Source: Helicobacteraceae bacterium (lineage in GTDB: Bacteria; Campylobacterota; Campylobacteria; Campylobacterales; SZUA-545). From it: 20,039 bases of DNA. Location of the stretch: NCBI GenBank assembly GCA_031276985.1, contig JAISMA010000123.1:1-20039 (forward strand). Direction: 5' to 3'. Made by a program: the position numbers and the translations under genes. The notes below the pieces were generated by a model, which was not told the origin of the DNA, did no database searches, and was given only the letters and a program-made list of their open reading frames with translations. Positions 7,492 through 15,880 of the stretch are shown one piece after another. Every line of letters begins with the position of its first letter. The stretch's first letter is position 1.

Positions 7492-8607
7492 ATGAAAACG
7501 GGTTTTAAGGCTTTAATCGCTTTGGCATGCGTAATCGTAATCGGTTTTGCGTTTTACGGTTGCGCCGTTAAAAGCGTTTCAGACGACGCTTTGGCTTATT
7601 TTAACGAAGGCGAAACGCATTTTAATAACGCGATGAGCGAATATGAATTATCGGAAGACGAAAAGGCAATCGCCGATTTGAAAAAAGCAATCGAAAGTTT
7701 TAATAAAACTATCGAGCTTGATCCGAACTTCGCGTTGGCTTACCATAAACTTGGCGACGCTTACTACGCAATCTTTGAGTATGAAAAGGGGAAAGCAAAT
7801 TACAAAAAAGCAATCGCAAGCTACGATCAAGCGATTAAGCGCGATCCAAATAACGCGAAAGCCTACAGTTATCGCGGATTGATCTATTCCCATTTGCGAG
7901 AAGAAGAAAGCGCAATCGCCGATTTAGATAAAGCGATAGAACTTGATCCAAACGACGCGCTACTTTATTATAATCGTGGCGAACGCAAACGCTTCAATCT
8001 CTACATAGAAGAAGCAATCGTCGATTACAATAAGGCAATCGAACTTAATCCAAAATACGTTTTGCCTTATTATTCTCGCGCGTTTATGCATTTTTATTCT
8101 AAAGAGTACGAAAAAGCGGTTGCGGATCTTGAACGGGCAATCGAGCTTGATCCGCAGTTTATCCAAGCATATAAACATCTTGGAGAGATTTATTGTCATT
8201 CTTCGCGCCCCGTTTCAAATATGAAAAAAGCGGTCGCTAACCTGAATAAAGCGCTCGCGCTTGCGCCAAACTACCGTAACTTTTACAGATGTCGCGCATG
8301 GGCTTATTATGAATTGGGCGAATATGAAAAAGCGATCGCGGATTATAATTGGCTAATCAATACCAAGCAGGACGGTTGGTTATATGGCGGGCGCTCAATC
8401 TTTTATTCCGCGTTAAAAGAATACGACAAAGCGATTGCGGATATAAACAACGCAATTGAGCTTTTTGACAACGACAGCCATCTTTTTAATAGACCTCTCG
8501 CGTCAGCCTATTGCGAACGCGCTAAACTGTATAAAACTTTAGGCGACATAAACAGATCAAACGACGACGCTAAAAAAGCGCGGGAACTAGACAAATGCGA
8601 TCTATAA
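7492..8607 (+). CDS. TPR-repeat probable lipoprotein, paralog 1
   Basis: The 371-residue exported protein is built of about nine tetratricopeptide repeats, each a 34-residue helix pair acting as a protein-docking scaffold. Residues 1-24 are a signal peptide ending in FAFYGC with C24 as the likely lipidation site. The -3 Phe makes the lipobox atypical, so lipoprotein status is an inference. Typical repeats end in AIELDPND or AIELNPKY. I chose the ATG at 7492 rather than the in-frame TTG at 7477, since it has GGGGACA upstream and gives a clean signal peptide. It is the first of four tandem plus-strand TPR genes. Its first ~50 and last ~22 codons closely match those of the genes at 10810 and 11959, while the middle differs. 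The partner is unknown. Confidence 0.85.
   Translation: MKTGFKALIALACVIVIGFAFYGCAVKSVSDDALAYFNEGETHFNNAMSEYELSEDEKAIADLKKAIESFNKTIELDPNFALAYHKLGDAYYAIFEYEKGKANYKKAIASYDQAIKRDPNNAKAYSYRGLIYSHLREEESAIADLDKAIELDPNDALLYYNRGERKRFNLYIEEAIVDYNKAIELNPKYVLPYYSRAFMHFYSKEYEKAVADLERAIELDPQFIQAYKHLGEIYCHSSRPVSNMKKAVANLNKALALAPNYRNFYRCRAWAYYELGEYEKAIADYNWLINTKQDGWLYGGRSIFYSALKEYDKAIADINNAIELFDNDSHLFNRPLASAYCERAKLYKTLGDINRSNDDAKKARELDKCDL
8541..8607 (+). repeat. Shared 3'-end sequence of TPR paralogs, copy 1
   Basis: These 67 bases at the end of paralog 1 differ by a single base (A for G at about 8586) from the ends of the genes at 10810 and 11959. They code for the conserved GDINRSNDDAKKARELDKCD tail. Confidence 0.85.
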
Positions 8608-8637
8608 ACGGCGTATCAAACAAAAAGGAGCAATCAA

Positions 8638-10791
8638 ATGAAAACGGCAATTAAAGCGCTGATCGCGCTATGCGCGGCGGCTACGCTTGCGTTTGGAGCA
8701 AGTAGCGAGGCGAGAAAAGAATTCGATCGCGCTTATGAAGCGGAACAAAACGGCGACTACAAAGAAGCGATCGACGGCTATAGCGCCGCGATTGCGCTTG
8801 ATCCAGACTACGCGTACGCATACAACAATCGCGCCAACGTTTATTATGAACTAGGCGAACATGAAAAAGCGATTAAAGATTTAGATAAGGCGATTGAGCT
8901 TGATTCAAATTACATGTATGCCTACAATAATCGCGGCAATAATTATCGCGAACTAGGCAAATACAAAAGAGCGATTGTCGATTACGATCAGGCGATTAAA
9001 ATCGATCCGCAGTTTGCAAAAAGTTACGCTAATCGCGGGTACGCATACGGCAAATTACGCGATTATGAAAAAGCGTTTGCGGATTTTGATCACGCAATTA
9101 AACTCAGAGCGAAACTGTCTATCGCGTATAAACACAAAGGAGAAATTTATCGCGATATAGGCGAATATGAAAAAGCGATTGAGAATTTTAGTCGAGCGAT
9201 TTCGACAAGCTCAGATTTTACCGAGGCTTACGCAAGTCGAAGCGCCGCTTATTTTGAGTTGAGAGAATACGAAAAAGCGATTAAAGATTTGAATAAGGCG
9301 ATTAGCCTTGTTAAAAATAACGCCGAGTATTATAACGATCGCGGGAAAATTCGCGTTAAGCTAGGCGATTACGGCGAAGCGATCGTCGATTTGGATAAAG
9401 CGATCGAGTTGGATTCAAATCTGGCGGCGGCTTACAACGCGCGCGGCGGCGCAAACGCTGGTTTGGGCGATTATGAAAAAGCGTTTGCGGATTTGGACAA
9501 AGCTATCGCGCTTAATCCAAAATATGCGGATGCTTACAACAATCGCGGAAAGGCTTATAACGATCAAGGCGAGTACAAAAAGGCGATCGAAAATTACAAT
9601 CGGGCGATTAAAATCGATCCGAACATAGCGGAGATTTATAATAACCGCGCAAGCGCCTACGCCAATTTGGGCGACGCCGTTAAAGCGATCGGCAGTTGCG
9701 ATCAAGCGTTAAAAATCGATTCGGAATATATCGACGCTTACTACAATCGAGGAAAAATTTACTATAAAATCGGCGAATATAAGAAGGCAATCGCAAGCTA
9801 TGAAAAAGCGATTCAATTGGATGCGAATTTTGAAGCGGCTTATAGCGCTCGCGCCGAAAGCTATAGCAAGATAGGCGAATATAAAAACGCGATCGCAGAT
9901 TTCGATAAAATAATCGAGTTAAACCCCGATTACGCTATAACTTATAATAATCGCGGCGAAGCGCTCGCCGCGCTTGGCGAATATAAAAAGGCGATCGCAG
10001 ATTACGATAAAGCGCTCGCGCTTGATCCCAACTTAACGCGAAGTTATAACAGTCGCGCCGCCGCTTACGCCGCCATACGCGAATATGATAAAGCGCTTGG
10101 CGATTACGATAAGGCGCTCGCGCTTAATCCAAACAACGCCAGCGCATATAACAGTCGTGGAAATGTTCATAGAGCCTTGCGCGATTATAAAAAGGCTATC
10201 GCCGATATTGAGCGATCGCTTGAGCTTAATCCAAATAACGCCTTTGCCTATAATAATCTAGGAAACGTTTATAACGCTCAAGGCGATTATACCAAAGCGT
10301 TAGACACCTTCGACAAAGCGATAAAACTAAATCCGAATTTCGCTTTGGCTTACTACAATTTAGGAAGCCTATATAGCAATCAGGGCGAATATAAAAAAGC
10401 GTTAGCCAATTTGGATCGCGCAATCGCGTTAAACCAAAATCACGCTGGATCGCGCGCGGCAAGAGCCGATATTTACGGCGTTAAAGGCGAATATAAAAAG
10501 GCGATCGAAGATTACGATCAAGCGATTAAACTAGAGCCCAACTATACAAAGGCTTATAGAAACAGAGCAAACGCTTATCGCGATCTAGGCGAATATAAAA
10601 AAGCAATAGAAAGTTACGATCAGGCTATTGAACGCGATCCAAATAACGCTTCGGTTTATGCTAATCGCTCCGTCGCGTATGAAAAATCAGACGATCTGGC
10701 GAACGCTACAAAAGACGCCCACAAAGCGTGTCAATTAGGCGACTGCGATCGTTTGCGCTATATGGAAAGCGCAAAGTTGATAAAAGAATAA
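8638..10791 (+). CDS. Secreted protein made almost wholly of about 20 TPR repeats
   Basis: The 717-residue protein has residues 1-21 as a signal peptide (a hydrophobic stretch ending LAFGA) and no lipobox cysteine. From about residue 25 to 704 there are twenty consecutive 34-residue repeats with no insertion: nineteen good TPRs of the pattern AYxNRGxxYxxLGEYxKAI and a degenerate twentieth. A 13-residue tail follows. Such a run predicts a long right-handed superhelix of more than two turns in the periplasm or outside the cell, for binding peptides or proteins. The start ATG has AAGGAG 7 bases upstream. It is 30 bases after paralog 1 and 18 before paralog 3, so co-transcribed. It lacks the conserved tail of the other three genes, so it is a distinct member. 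DNA-level direct repeats with 102-bp period make repeat-number change likely. Confidence 0.88.
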   Translation: MKTAIKALIALCAAATLAFGASSEARKEFDRAYEAEQNGDYKEAIDGYSAAIALDPDYAYAYNNRANVYYELGEHEKAIKDLDKAIELDSNYMYAYNNRGNNYRELGKYKRAIVDYDQAIKIDPQFAKSYANRGYAYGKLRDYEKAFADFDHAIKLRAKLSIAYKHKGEIYRDIGEYEKAIENFSRAISTSSDFTEAYASRSAAYFELREYEKAIKDLNKAISLVKNNAEYYNDRGKIRVKLGDYGEAIVDLDKAIELDSNLAAAYNARGGANAGLGDYEKAFADLDKAIALNPKYADAYNNRGKAYNDQGEYKKAIENYNRAIKIDPNIAEIYNNRASAYANLGDAVKAIGSCDQALKIDSEYIDAYYNRGKIYYKIGEYKKAIASYEKAIQLDANFEAAYSARAESYSKIGEYKNAIADFDKIIELNPDYAITYNNRGEALAALGEYKKAIADYDKALALDPNLTRSYNSRAAAYAAIREYDKALGDYDKALALNPNNASAYNSRGNVHRALRDYKKAIADIERSLELNPNNAFAYNNLGNVYNAQGDYTKALDTFDKAIKLNPNFALAYYNLGSLYSNQGEYKKALANLDRAIALNQNHAGSRAARADIYGVKGEYKKAIEDYDQAIKLEPNYTKAYRNRANAYRDLGEYKKAIESYDQAIERDPNNASVYANRSVAYEKSDDLANATKDAHKACQLGDCDRLRYMESAKLIKE

Positions 10792-10809
10792 AAAGTTTAA
10801 GGACAAAAG

Positions 10810-11943
10810 ATGAAAATAAGTTTTAAGATTTTAATCGCGGCGGTTTGCTTTGCCGCGATCGGTTTTGCGTTTTACGGTTGCGCGGTTAAGAGCGCCTCAA
10901 ACGACGCTTTGATTTATTTTAACGAAGGCGAAAAGCATTTTAATAACGCGAAGGACAACGAGATGACGTTGGAATACGAAAAGGCGCGCATAGATTTTGA
11001 AAAGGCAATCGGAAGTTTTAATAAAGCGCTTAAACTCGATCCAAATTTCTCGTTGGCTTACCATAAACTCGGCGATGTTTACTACGCAGTGGGCGAGATA
11101 GACAAAGGAAAAGAAAACTACGCAAAAGCGATCGCGGGCTATGATCAAGCGCTTAAACTCGATCCGAACAACGCAAGAGCTTATAGTTATCGCGGAATGG
11201 TACATTTATATATGGGCGACGACGAAAAATCAATCGCCGACATAAATAAAGCGATAGAACTTGATCCAAACGACGCGCTACTATATCACAATCGCGGAGA
11301 GTATAATATGCGCAACGCAGAGCAAAAGGAAGCGATCTCCAGCTTTAGCAAAGCAATCGAGCTTGATCCTAATTTCGTTTTAGCTTATCACGATCGCGCG
11401 ATGGCGTATTTTCACGTTAATGAATTTCAAAATGCCGCCGAAGATTTTGAGCGAACAATCAAATTTGGCGCTCAACCCGCATGGCTTTATTACTCTCTTG
11501 GCGAGCTTTATTGTAATTTTCTGCTACCTCTTTCTGATTCGGATATAAAAAAAGCGTTAGCCAATTTGAATAAAGCAATAGCGCTTGCGCCAAATTACGA
11601 GTATTCTTATAATGCTCGCGCATGGACATACTATGCGGCGGGCGAATATGAAAAGGCGATCGAAGATTACGATCGGCTTATCAAAATGGAAATCGAAGCA
11701 AATTCCAGCGCTTGGATGTGGTATGGCAAACGCGCGGTCATGTACGCAACGCTAAAAGAGTACGAAAAAGCGATCGCGGATTTTGATAAACTAATCGAAG
11801 ACTTTGGCAAATACTCCTTTAACGATAAAAATCAAGCGGAAGCCTACTGTTATCGGGCGGAAATGTACAAAAATATAGGCGACATAAACAGATCAAACGA
11901 CGACGCTAAAAAAGCGCGGGAGCTAGACAAATGCGATCTATAA
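10810..11943 (+). CDS. TPR-repeat probable lipoprotein, paralog 2 (third gene of cluster)
   Basis: The 377-residue paralog of the gene at 7492 has a signal peptide with AAIGFAFYGC and C24 as the probable lipidated cysteine. About nine TPRs follow, the first widened by an insertion after FNNAKDNE. It ends in the shared tail GDINRSNDDAKKARELDKCD plus Leu. The start ATG has AAGGA 7 bases upstream. It lies 18 bases after the 717-residue TPR gene and 15 before the next one. Its N-terminal ~45 codons are nearly the same as those of the gene at 11959, and the last 84 bases are identical to it, pointing to recent duplication or gene conversion. The function is unknown; an envelope scaffold role is an inference from the fold and signal. 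Confidence 0.85.
   Translation: MKISFKILIAAVCFAAIGFAFYGCAVKSASNDALIYFNEGEKHFNNAKDNEMTLEYEKARIDFEKAIGSFNKALKLDPNFSLAYHKLGDVYYAVGEIDKGKENYAKAIAGYDQALKLDPNNARAYSYRGMVHLYMGDDEKSIADINKAIELDPNDALLYHNRGEYNMRNAEQKEAISSFSKAIELDPNFVLAYHDRAMAYFHVNEFQNAAEDFERTIKFGAQPAWLYYSLGELYCNFLLPLSDSDIKKALANLNKAIALAPNYEYSYNARAWTYYAAGEYEKAIEDYDRLIKMEIEANSSAWMWYGKRAVMYATLKEYEKAIADFDKLIEDFGKYSFNDKNQAEAYCYRAEMYKNIGDINRSNDDAKKARELDKCDL
11860..11943 (+). repeat. Shared 3'-end sequence of TPR paralogs, copy 2
   Basis: These 84 bases are identical, base for base, to 13246-13329. The final 67 bases also match 8541-8607 with one difference. Confidence 0.9.
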
Positions 11944-11958
11944 GCCAAAGAAGATAAA

Positions 11959-13329
11959 GTGAAAAAAGGCGTTAAGATTTTAATCGCGGCGGCTTGCTTT
12001 GCCGCGATCGGTTTTGCGTTTTATGGTTGCGCGGTTAAGAACGCTTCAGACGACGCTTTGGCTTATTTTAGCGAAGGCGAAACGCATTTTAATAACGCGC
12101 GTTCTTACCACTATCTAGGCGAACATAAAAAAGCGACTCTCGATCTAAACAAGGCAATCGATAGTTATAAACAAGCAATCGCAAGTTTTAGCAAAGCGAT
12201 TAAACTCGATCCAGCCTTTGCGTCGGCTTATCAAAAACGCGGCGAAAGCTATATCGATCAACAACTTGCTTCCAACCAAATTGATTATTTAAGCGATAGC
12301 GAAAGCAGACGCAAAATCAACGGCTACGAAGCGGGGATCGCCGATTTGGATAAAGCGCTTAAACTCGATCCGAATAACGCGAAAGCCTATAGATTGCGCG
12401 GAAGCGCTTATCTTTATTTAAGCGTTAGCAGATCGGAACACATAAACTTTGAGGATACAAAAAAGGCGATCCTCGATTTGGATATGGCGCTCAGGCTCGA
12501 TCCAAACGACGAAAACGCATATCAGATTCGCGTTAATACAAGTACGTTAGACGGCGAATGGGAGAGCGCGTTTTACGACAAGGCAATAAATCTTAATCCA
12601 AACGACGCGGCAAGTTACGGCTTGCGCGGAATAGCTAACGCGCAAAAAGGCGAAAAAGGAAAAGCGCTAGCCGATTTTGACAAAGCGATCGCTCTTGATC
12701 CAAAACTTATTTGGGTCTATTGCGAACTTGCAAAACGCTATAATTACTCTTTATTTTCTAAGGAGGACAAAAAAGAAATCGAAGATTTAGGACGCGCAAC
12801 GGGGGAGCGCTATAACGGCGTTATTATTATCAAAGACGATAAAAAGGCAATCGCGTATTTAGATCGCGCAATAGAGCTTAATCCAAATTACGCAATAGCT
12901 TATTATTCTCGCGCGATTTCGCATCACGATCTAGGCGAATATGAAAAGGCGATCGCAGACATTGATCGGGCGATCAAACTTAAACCAAACGACGCCTTTG
13001 CCTACGCGAGTCGCGGTAGCGTATATATGAAATTAAACGATCGCCAAAAGGCGATAGCAAGTTATACGCGCGCGATCGAAATTAACTCGGATTTTACTCA
13101 AGCGTATCGTTATCGCGCAAGCGTTTACGCGGAGTTAAAAGAATATAAAAAGGCAATCGCGGATTTAGGCAAAGCGATAAAAATCAACGACGAAAGCGAC
13201 ATGAGAAGCGAATTAGGACTTGCGGCGGACTATTGTAAACGGGCTGAAATGTACAAAAATATAGGCGACATAAACAGATCAAACGACGACGCTAAAAAAG
13301 CGCGGGAGCTAGACAAATGCGATCTATAA
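11959..13329 (+). CDS. TPR-repeat probable lipoprotein, paralog 3 (last gene of cluster)
   Basis: The 456-residue, longest member of the lipoprotein trio has signal peptide AAIGFAFYGC (C24 probable lipidation site), then about ten TPRs broken by non-TPR insertions (for example QQLASNQIDYLSDSESRRK and the stretch around LFSKEDKKEIEDLGRATGER), and the common tail. The start is a GTG at 11959 with only a weak purine-rich site before it. The homology to the two sibling N-termini fixes this start. It follows paralog 2 by 15 bases, and translation may depend on coupling. The gene downstream is convergent. What the TPRs bind is unknown. Confidence 0.84.
   Translation: MKKGVKILIAAACFAAIGFAFYGCAVKNASDDALAYFSEGETHFNNARSYHYLGEHKKATLDLNKAIDSYKQAIASFSKAIKLDPAFASAYQKRGESYIDQQLASNQIDYLSDSESRRKINGYEAGIADLDKALKLDPNNAKAYRLRGSAYLYLSVSRSEHINFEDTKKAILDLDMALRLDPNDENAYQIRVNTSTLDGEWESAFYDKAINLNPNDAASYGLRGIANAQKGEKGKALADFDKAIALDPKLIWVYCELAKRYNYSLFSKEDKKEIEDLGRATGERYNGVIIIKDDKKAIAYLDRAIELNPNYAIAYYSRAISHHDLGEYEKAIADIDRAIKLKPNDAFAYASRGSVYMKLNDRQKAIASYTRAIEINSDFTQAYRYRASVYAELKEYKKAIADLGKAIKINDESDMRSELGLAADYCKRAEMYKNIGDINRSNDDAKKARELDKCDL
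13246..13329 (+). repeat. Shared 3'-end sequence of TPR paralogs, copy 3
   Basis: This is the exact 84-base match to 11860-11943, ending at the stop codon. Identity stops abruptly on the 5' side. Confidence 0.9.
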
Positions 13330-13364
13330 ACTCCGCGCTAAATCATATATGCTAATGCAACATG

Positions 13365-14714
13365 CTAATCCAAAATTAGCGTCCAATAACCATATACAAT
13401 CGCAATTAGCAAAGCGGAGCCGACAAGCGTAAATATAATCCCGTAAAACGCCATATCCTTAATCTTTAACGCGCCGCTTGAAAGCGCGATAGCGTTTGGC
13501 GGCGTGGAGATTGGAAGCAGAAATGAAAAACTAGCGCAAACCGTCGTCGCCAGCAAAAATTTTTCGACGCTAAAACCGCCTTGAAGGCACAGCGAATACA
13601 CAATCGGAAGCGCAAGCGAGGCTTTGGCGGTATTGCTAATGGCAAAGCCCAAAAAACTCATTGCGAATATGATAGCGATAAGCGTCGTTAAGCTCCCTTT
13701 TGACGCAAAAAATTCCATCGCTTTCGCCGCGCTTTTATCTAGCCCCGTCGCCAAAAACGCCTGCGAAAGCGCGAAAGAAGCGCCGAATAAAAAAATAATT
13801 TCATATGGTATTTTTTTGCTATCGTCCCAATCGATAAACGAAAAGCCGGGCATAAACAGCAAAAGCCCGAAAAATAGTATTAACGCCTGCTCGTTTAATC
13901 CAAGTCCGCCGTAATATGGCTCAATCGGCGAATTTAACAGCAACAAAACGGCTAAAACGACGATAATCGCGCCCAATTTTTTCTGCTCTTTTGTTACGGG
14001 CGACCACTCGCTTAAGCTATAGGTTAGCTTCATATTTTTCGCGCCGATAGAGAGCGTCGCCGCAAGCGCGATCAGCATTGATAGCGCCAGCGGAGCCATA
14101 AGCGCAATCCAGCCGACAAACGAAATCGGTCGCAGATTTTGCGCGTTTAGAAAGCCGAATAAAATCAGGTTTGGCGGCGTGCCGATCGGAGTAATAATTC
14201 CGCCGACGCTCGCGCCGAAAGCGATAGATAGCGCAAGGCGCGTTTTCAGTCTTGAATCGCCCGTGAGAAAATGCGCCAGCGGCATTAGCAGCAACGCGGT
14301 CGTGGTATTTGAAAGCGCCGCGCTCAACGCGCCGCTCGTGAAACTGAGCGCAAAAATCGCGCCGCGCGCGCTTGCGGGAAAGATTTTGAGCAATTTACGG
14401 GCGATTAACTTGTGAAGCTCGGTTTTCTCGACGGCAAGCGCCAGCATAAATCCGCCCAAAAAGAGAAAAATAATGCCGTTTGCGTAAGCGCCCGCCGTTT
14501 TATCGACGTTCATAACGCCAAGCGCGGGAAAGAGCGCGATCGGCAACAACGAAACCACGCCAAGCGGCAGCGCCTCGTTCGTCCATAGCGCGACAAGCAA
14601 AACGACCGCGCAAAACAAACGCGCTTGCGTCTGGCTCAAACCGTTAAGCGCGATCGCGTACGTCGCAACCGCCGCCAAAATCGCTATCGCTATGCCTTTA
14701 ACCCGTTTATCCAC
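13365..14714 (-). CDS. DASS (SLC13) family sodium-coupled anion transporter, probably for dicarboxylates
   Basis: Inner-membrane transporter of the divalent anion:Na+ symporter family (VcINDY type). The 449-residue protein has about 11 hydrophobic spans and both family signature pairs: SNTTT (135-139) with GTPPN (178-182) in the first half, and SNTAKAS with STPPNAIA in the second. These are the Na+/substrate-binding loops. I placed the start at the GTG complementary to 14712-14714, preceded by AGGAAA, because the longer frame from 14825 adds a non-conserved stretch and would run into the divergent promoter; the ATG at 14750 is the alternative. Dicarboxylate specificity is inferred from the family and from the divergent succinate dehydrogenase/fumarate reductase operon; sulfate or citrate cannot be excluded. 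The stop overlaps a small inverted repeat (13364-13380) in the convergent gap after the TPR genes. Confidence 0.87.
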   Translation of the reverse strand: MDKRVKGIAIAILAAVATYAIALNGLSQTQARLFCAVVLLVALWTNEALPLGVVSLLPIALFPALGVMNVDKTAGAYANGIIFLFLGGFMLALAVEKTELHKLIARKLLKIFPASARGAIFALSFTSGALSAALSNTTTALLLMPLAHFLTGDSRLKTRLALSIAFGASVGGIITPIGTPPNLILFGFLNAQNLRPISFVGWIALMAPLALSMLIALAATLSIGAKNMKLTYSLSEWSPVTKEQKKLGAIIVVLAVLLLLNSPIEPYYGGLGLNEQALILFFGLLLFMPGFSFIDWDDSKKIPYEIIFLFGASFALSQAFLATGLDKSAAKAMEFFASKGSLTTLIAIIFAMSFLGFAISNTAKASLALPIVYSLCLQGGFSVEKFLLATTVCASFSFLLPISTPPNAIALSSGALKIKDMAFYGIIFTLVGSALLIAIVYGYWTLILD

Positions 14715-14810
14715 GTCGCGCCCGTTTCCTGAAATTGCAAATCGGATCATATACGCAAACGCTAAAACCTTGCACGATTTTCGTCTTGCAAAGCCGTCGC
14801 TGTTATAATA

Positions 14811-14819
14811 CGCGAAAAA
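14811..14819 (+). promoter_or_regulatory. Extended -10 promoter of the sdh operon
   Basis: TGTTATAAT is a perfect extended -10 (TGnTATAAT). No -35 is at the right distance, as expected for this class. The start would fall near 14825-14826, leaving a leader of only about 8-9 bases before the ATG at 14834. Confidence 0.5.
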
Positions 14820-14833
14820 GCGCAAGGCAGGCT

Positions 14834-15835
14834 ATGAAAATCGAGGCGAGAATCTTTCGTTTCAACGCTAAACGCGACTATTTGAACGTTTATCAACCTT
14901 TTGTCTTTCACGCAAACGCCGAATCCACGTTGCTTGATCTGCTTGAAGCGTTCAAGCAAAGCGATCCGCTCTGTTTTATGCGTCTGGACAAAATCGACGG
15001 CGTTCGCGCAAACGGTTTGGGCGCGAAACTCTCCGCGCCGCTTCGCGCAATCGCGCCAAAGGGCGCTGAAATCGTAATAGAGCCGCTAATAAGCGATCGC
15101 GCCGTTCTGGATTTGGAGTGCGACAAACGCGATTTTGAGGACAAATTCGGCGTTTTGGAAGAGTTTTGCGATAAAGACGATCGCGACTATTACAACGAGT
15201 TTTATATCGCTTACGCCGTTTCGCCAATGCGATCGCTTAATAGCGAATATCTAGGCGAAGCGCTGTTTATGTTAGCCGACCGTTTAATTGGCAAAAACCC
15301 GCCAAACGTCGAAACAATCATAAAGCGAATCAGCCGCGCAGAAAGCGGGATTTTTTGTTTCGCGGGATTAAACGGCGTACTATTAGAAGGCGCGAATCGC
15401 ATAATAAAAACAATCGAAAGACTTTGGGATCTCGGCGTTTCCATGGGCTTTGCGCCAAAAAACGTTTCAAGCGCGAAATTTGTCGCGATTGAAACGCGCG
15501 ATTCGTCGTCTTTTGAAGGCAAAAAAATCGCGATCTCTCTTGATTGCGGCGCATTTGGCGGCGCGGCGAATATAGACGATTACGAACGCGCTTTGAAAGC
15601 AAACGGCGCGAAAGTTTTGCGATTGAAAAACCCTTGGCGTTTTAGCGGCGCGAGCGCGGAAAACGTCCTGCCTAGCGCGGCGATTCAAGCGGCGAAAGAT
15701 CTGCTTTTGGAAGCGGAAGATTTGGGCGCGGACACGCTTGTTTGCGCCGCGATCGAAGCGCGGGATTTTCTCAATAAAAACAGACGCCTTGTCGCCGAAG
15801 TCGCGGGTCGTCAAATCGATATTGCGATCGCCTGA
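14834..15835 (+). CDS. SdhB/SdhE-like fused protein lacking iron-sulfur ligands
   Basis: This 333-residue protein appears to be related to two subunits encoded just downstream. Residues 1-90 resemble the ferredoxin fold of the SdhB here: RIFRFNAKRDYLNVY against RVFRFNAEFDVLPHY, then LLDLLEAFK against LLDALNRIK, and both end EPL. The cysteine loop is replaced by a stretch with no CxxxxCxxC. The last ~120 residues resemble a CCG domain of SdhE: GKKIAISLDCG against GKKIAPFYGCH, and LGADTLVCAAIEARDF against RGADWIVTPCPLCQLSF, with CCG replaced by a WRFSG-like segment. It is thus probably a non-redox structural or assembly partner. The conserved Campylobacterota family with a domain called DUF5644 may be the same; that is from memory and uncertain. 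The ATG at 14834 has AAGGCAGG before it. First gene of the sdh operon; the middle region (95-205) is unrecognised. Confidence 0.72.
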   Translation: MKIEARIFRFNAKRDYLNVYQPFVFHANAESTLLDLLEAFKQSDPLCFMRLDKIDGVRANGLGAKLSAPLRAIAPKGAEIVIEPLISDRAVLDLECDKRDFEDKFGVLEEFCDKDDRDYYNEFYIAYAVSPMRSLNSEYLGEALFMLADRLIGKNPPNVETIIKRISRAESGIFCFAGLNGVLLEGANRIIKTIERLWDLGVSMGFAPKNVSSAKFVAIETRDSSSFEGKKIAISLDCGAFGGAANIDDYERALKANGAKVLRLKNPWRFSGASAENVLPSAAIQAAKDLLLEAEDLGADTLVCAAIEARDFLNKNRRLVAEVAGRQIDIAIA

Positions 15836-15880
15836 TATATGAGCATCTATCAACGCGGCGCGATCGGAAAGGCAAACGGC

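Noticed and set aside
8638..10791. CRISPR or minisatellite reading of the 102-bp periodic repeats
   Set aside because: The period is exactly 34 codons and is explained by TPR coding; there are no unique spacers and no fixed direct repeat.
13364..13380. Inverted repeat GCTAAT/ATTAGC in the convergent gap as a bidirectional terminator
   Set aside because: The stem is 6 bp and AT-rich with no U-tract on either strand, and it overlaps the transporter stop codon; too weak to call.
14715..14825. N-terminal extension of the DASS transporter from 14825
   Set aside because: The extra residues are polar and not transporter-like, there is no ribosome site, and the region holds the divergent promoter; the GTG at 14714 fits the first helix.
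15839..15880. ATG at 15839 as start of the small membrane protein
   Set aside because: There is no Shine-Dalgarno sequence before it, whereas the in-frame ATG at 15881 has AAAGG at good spacing.
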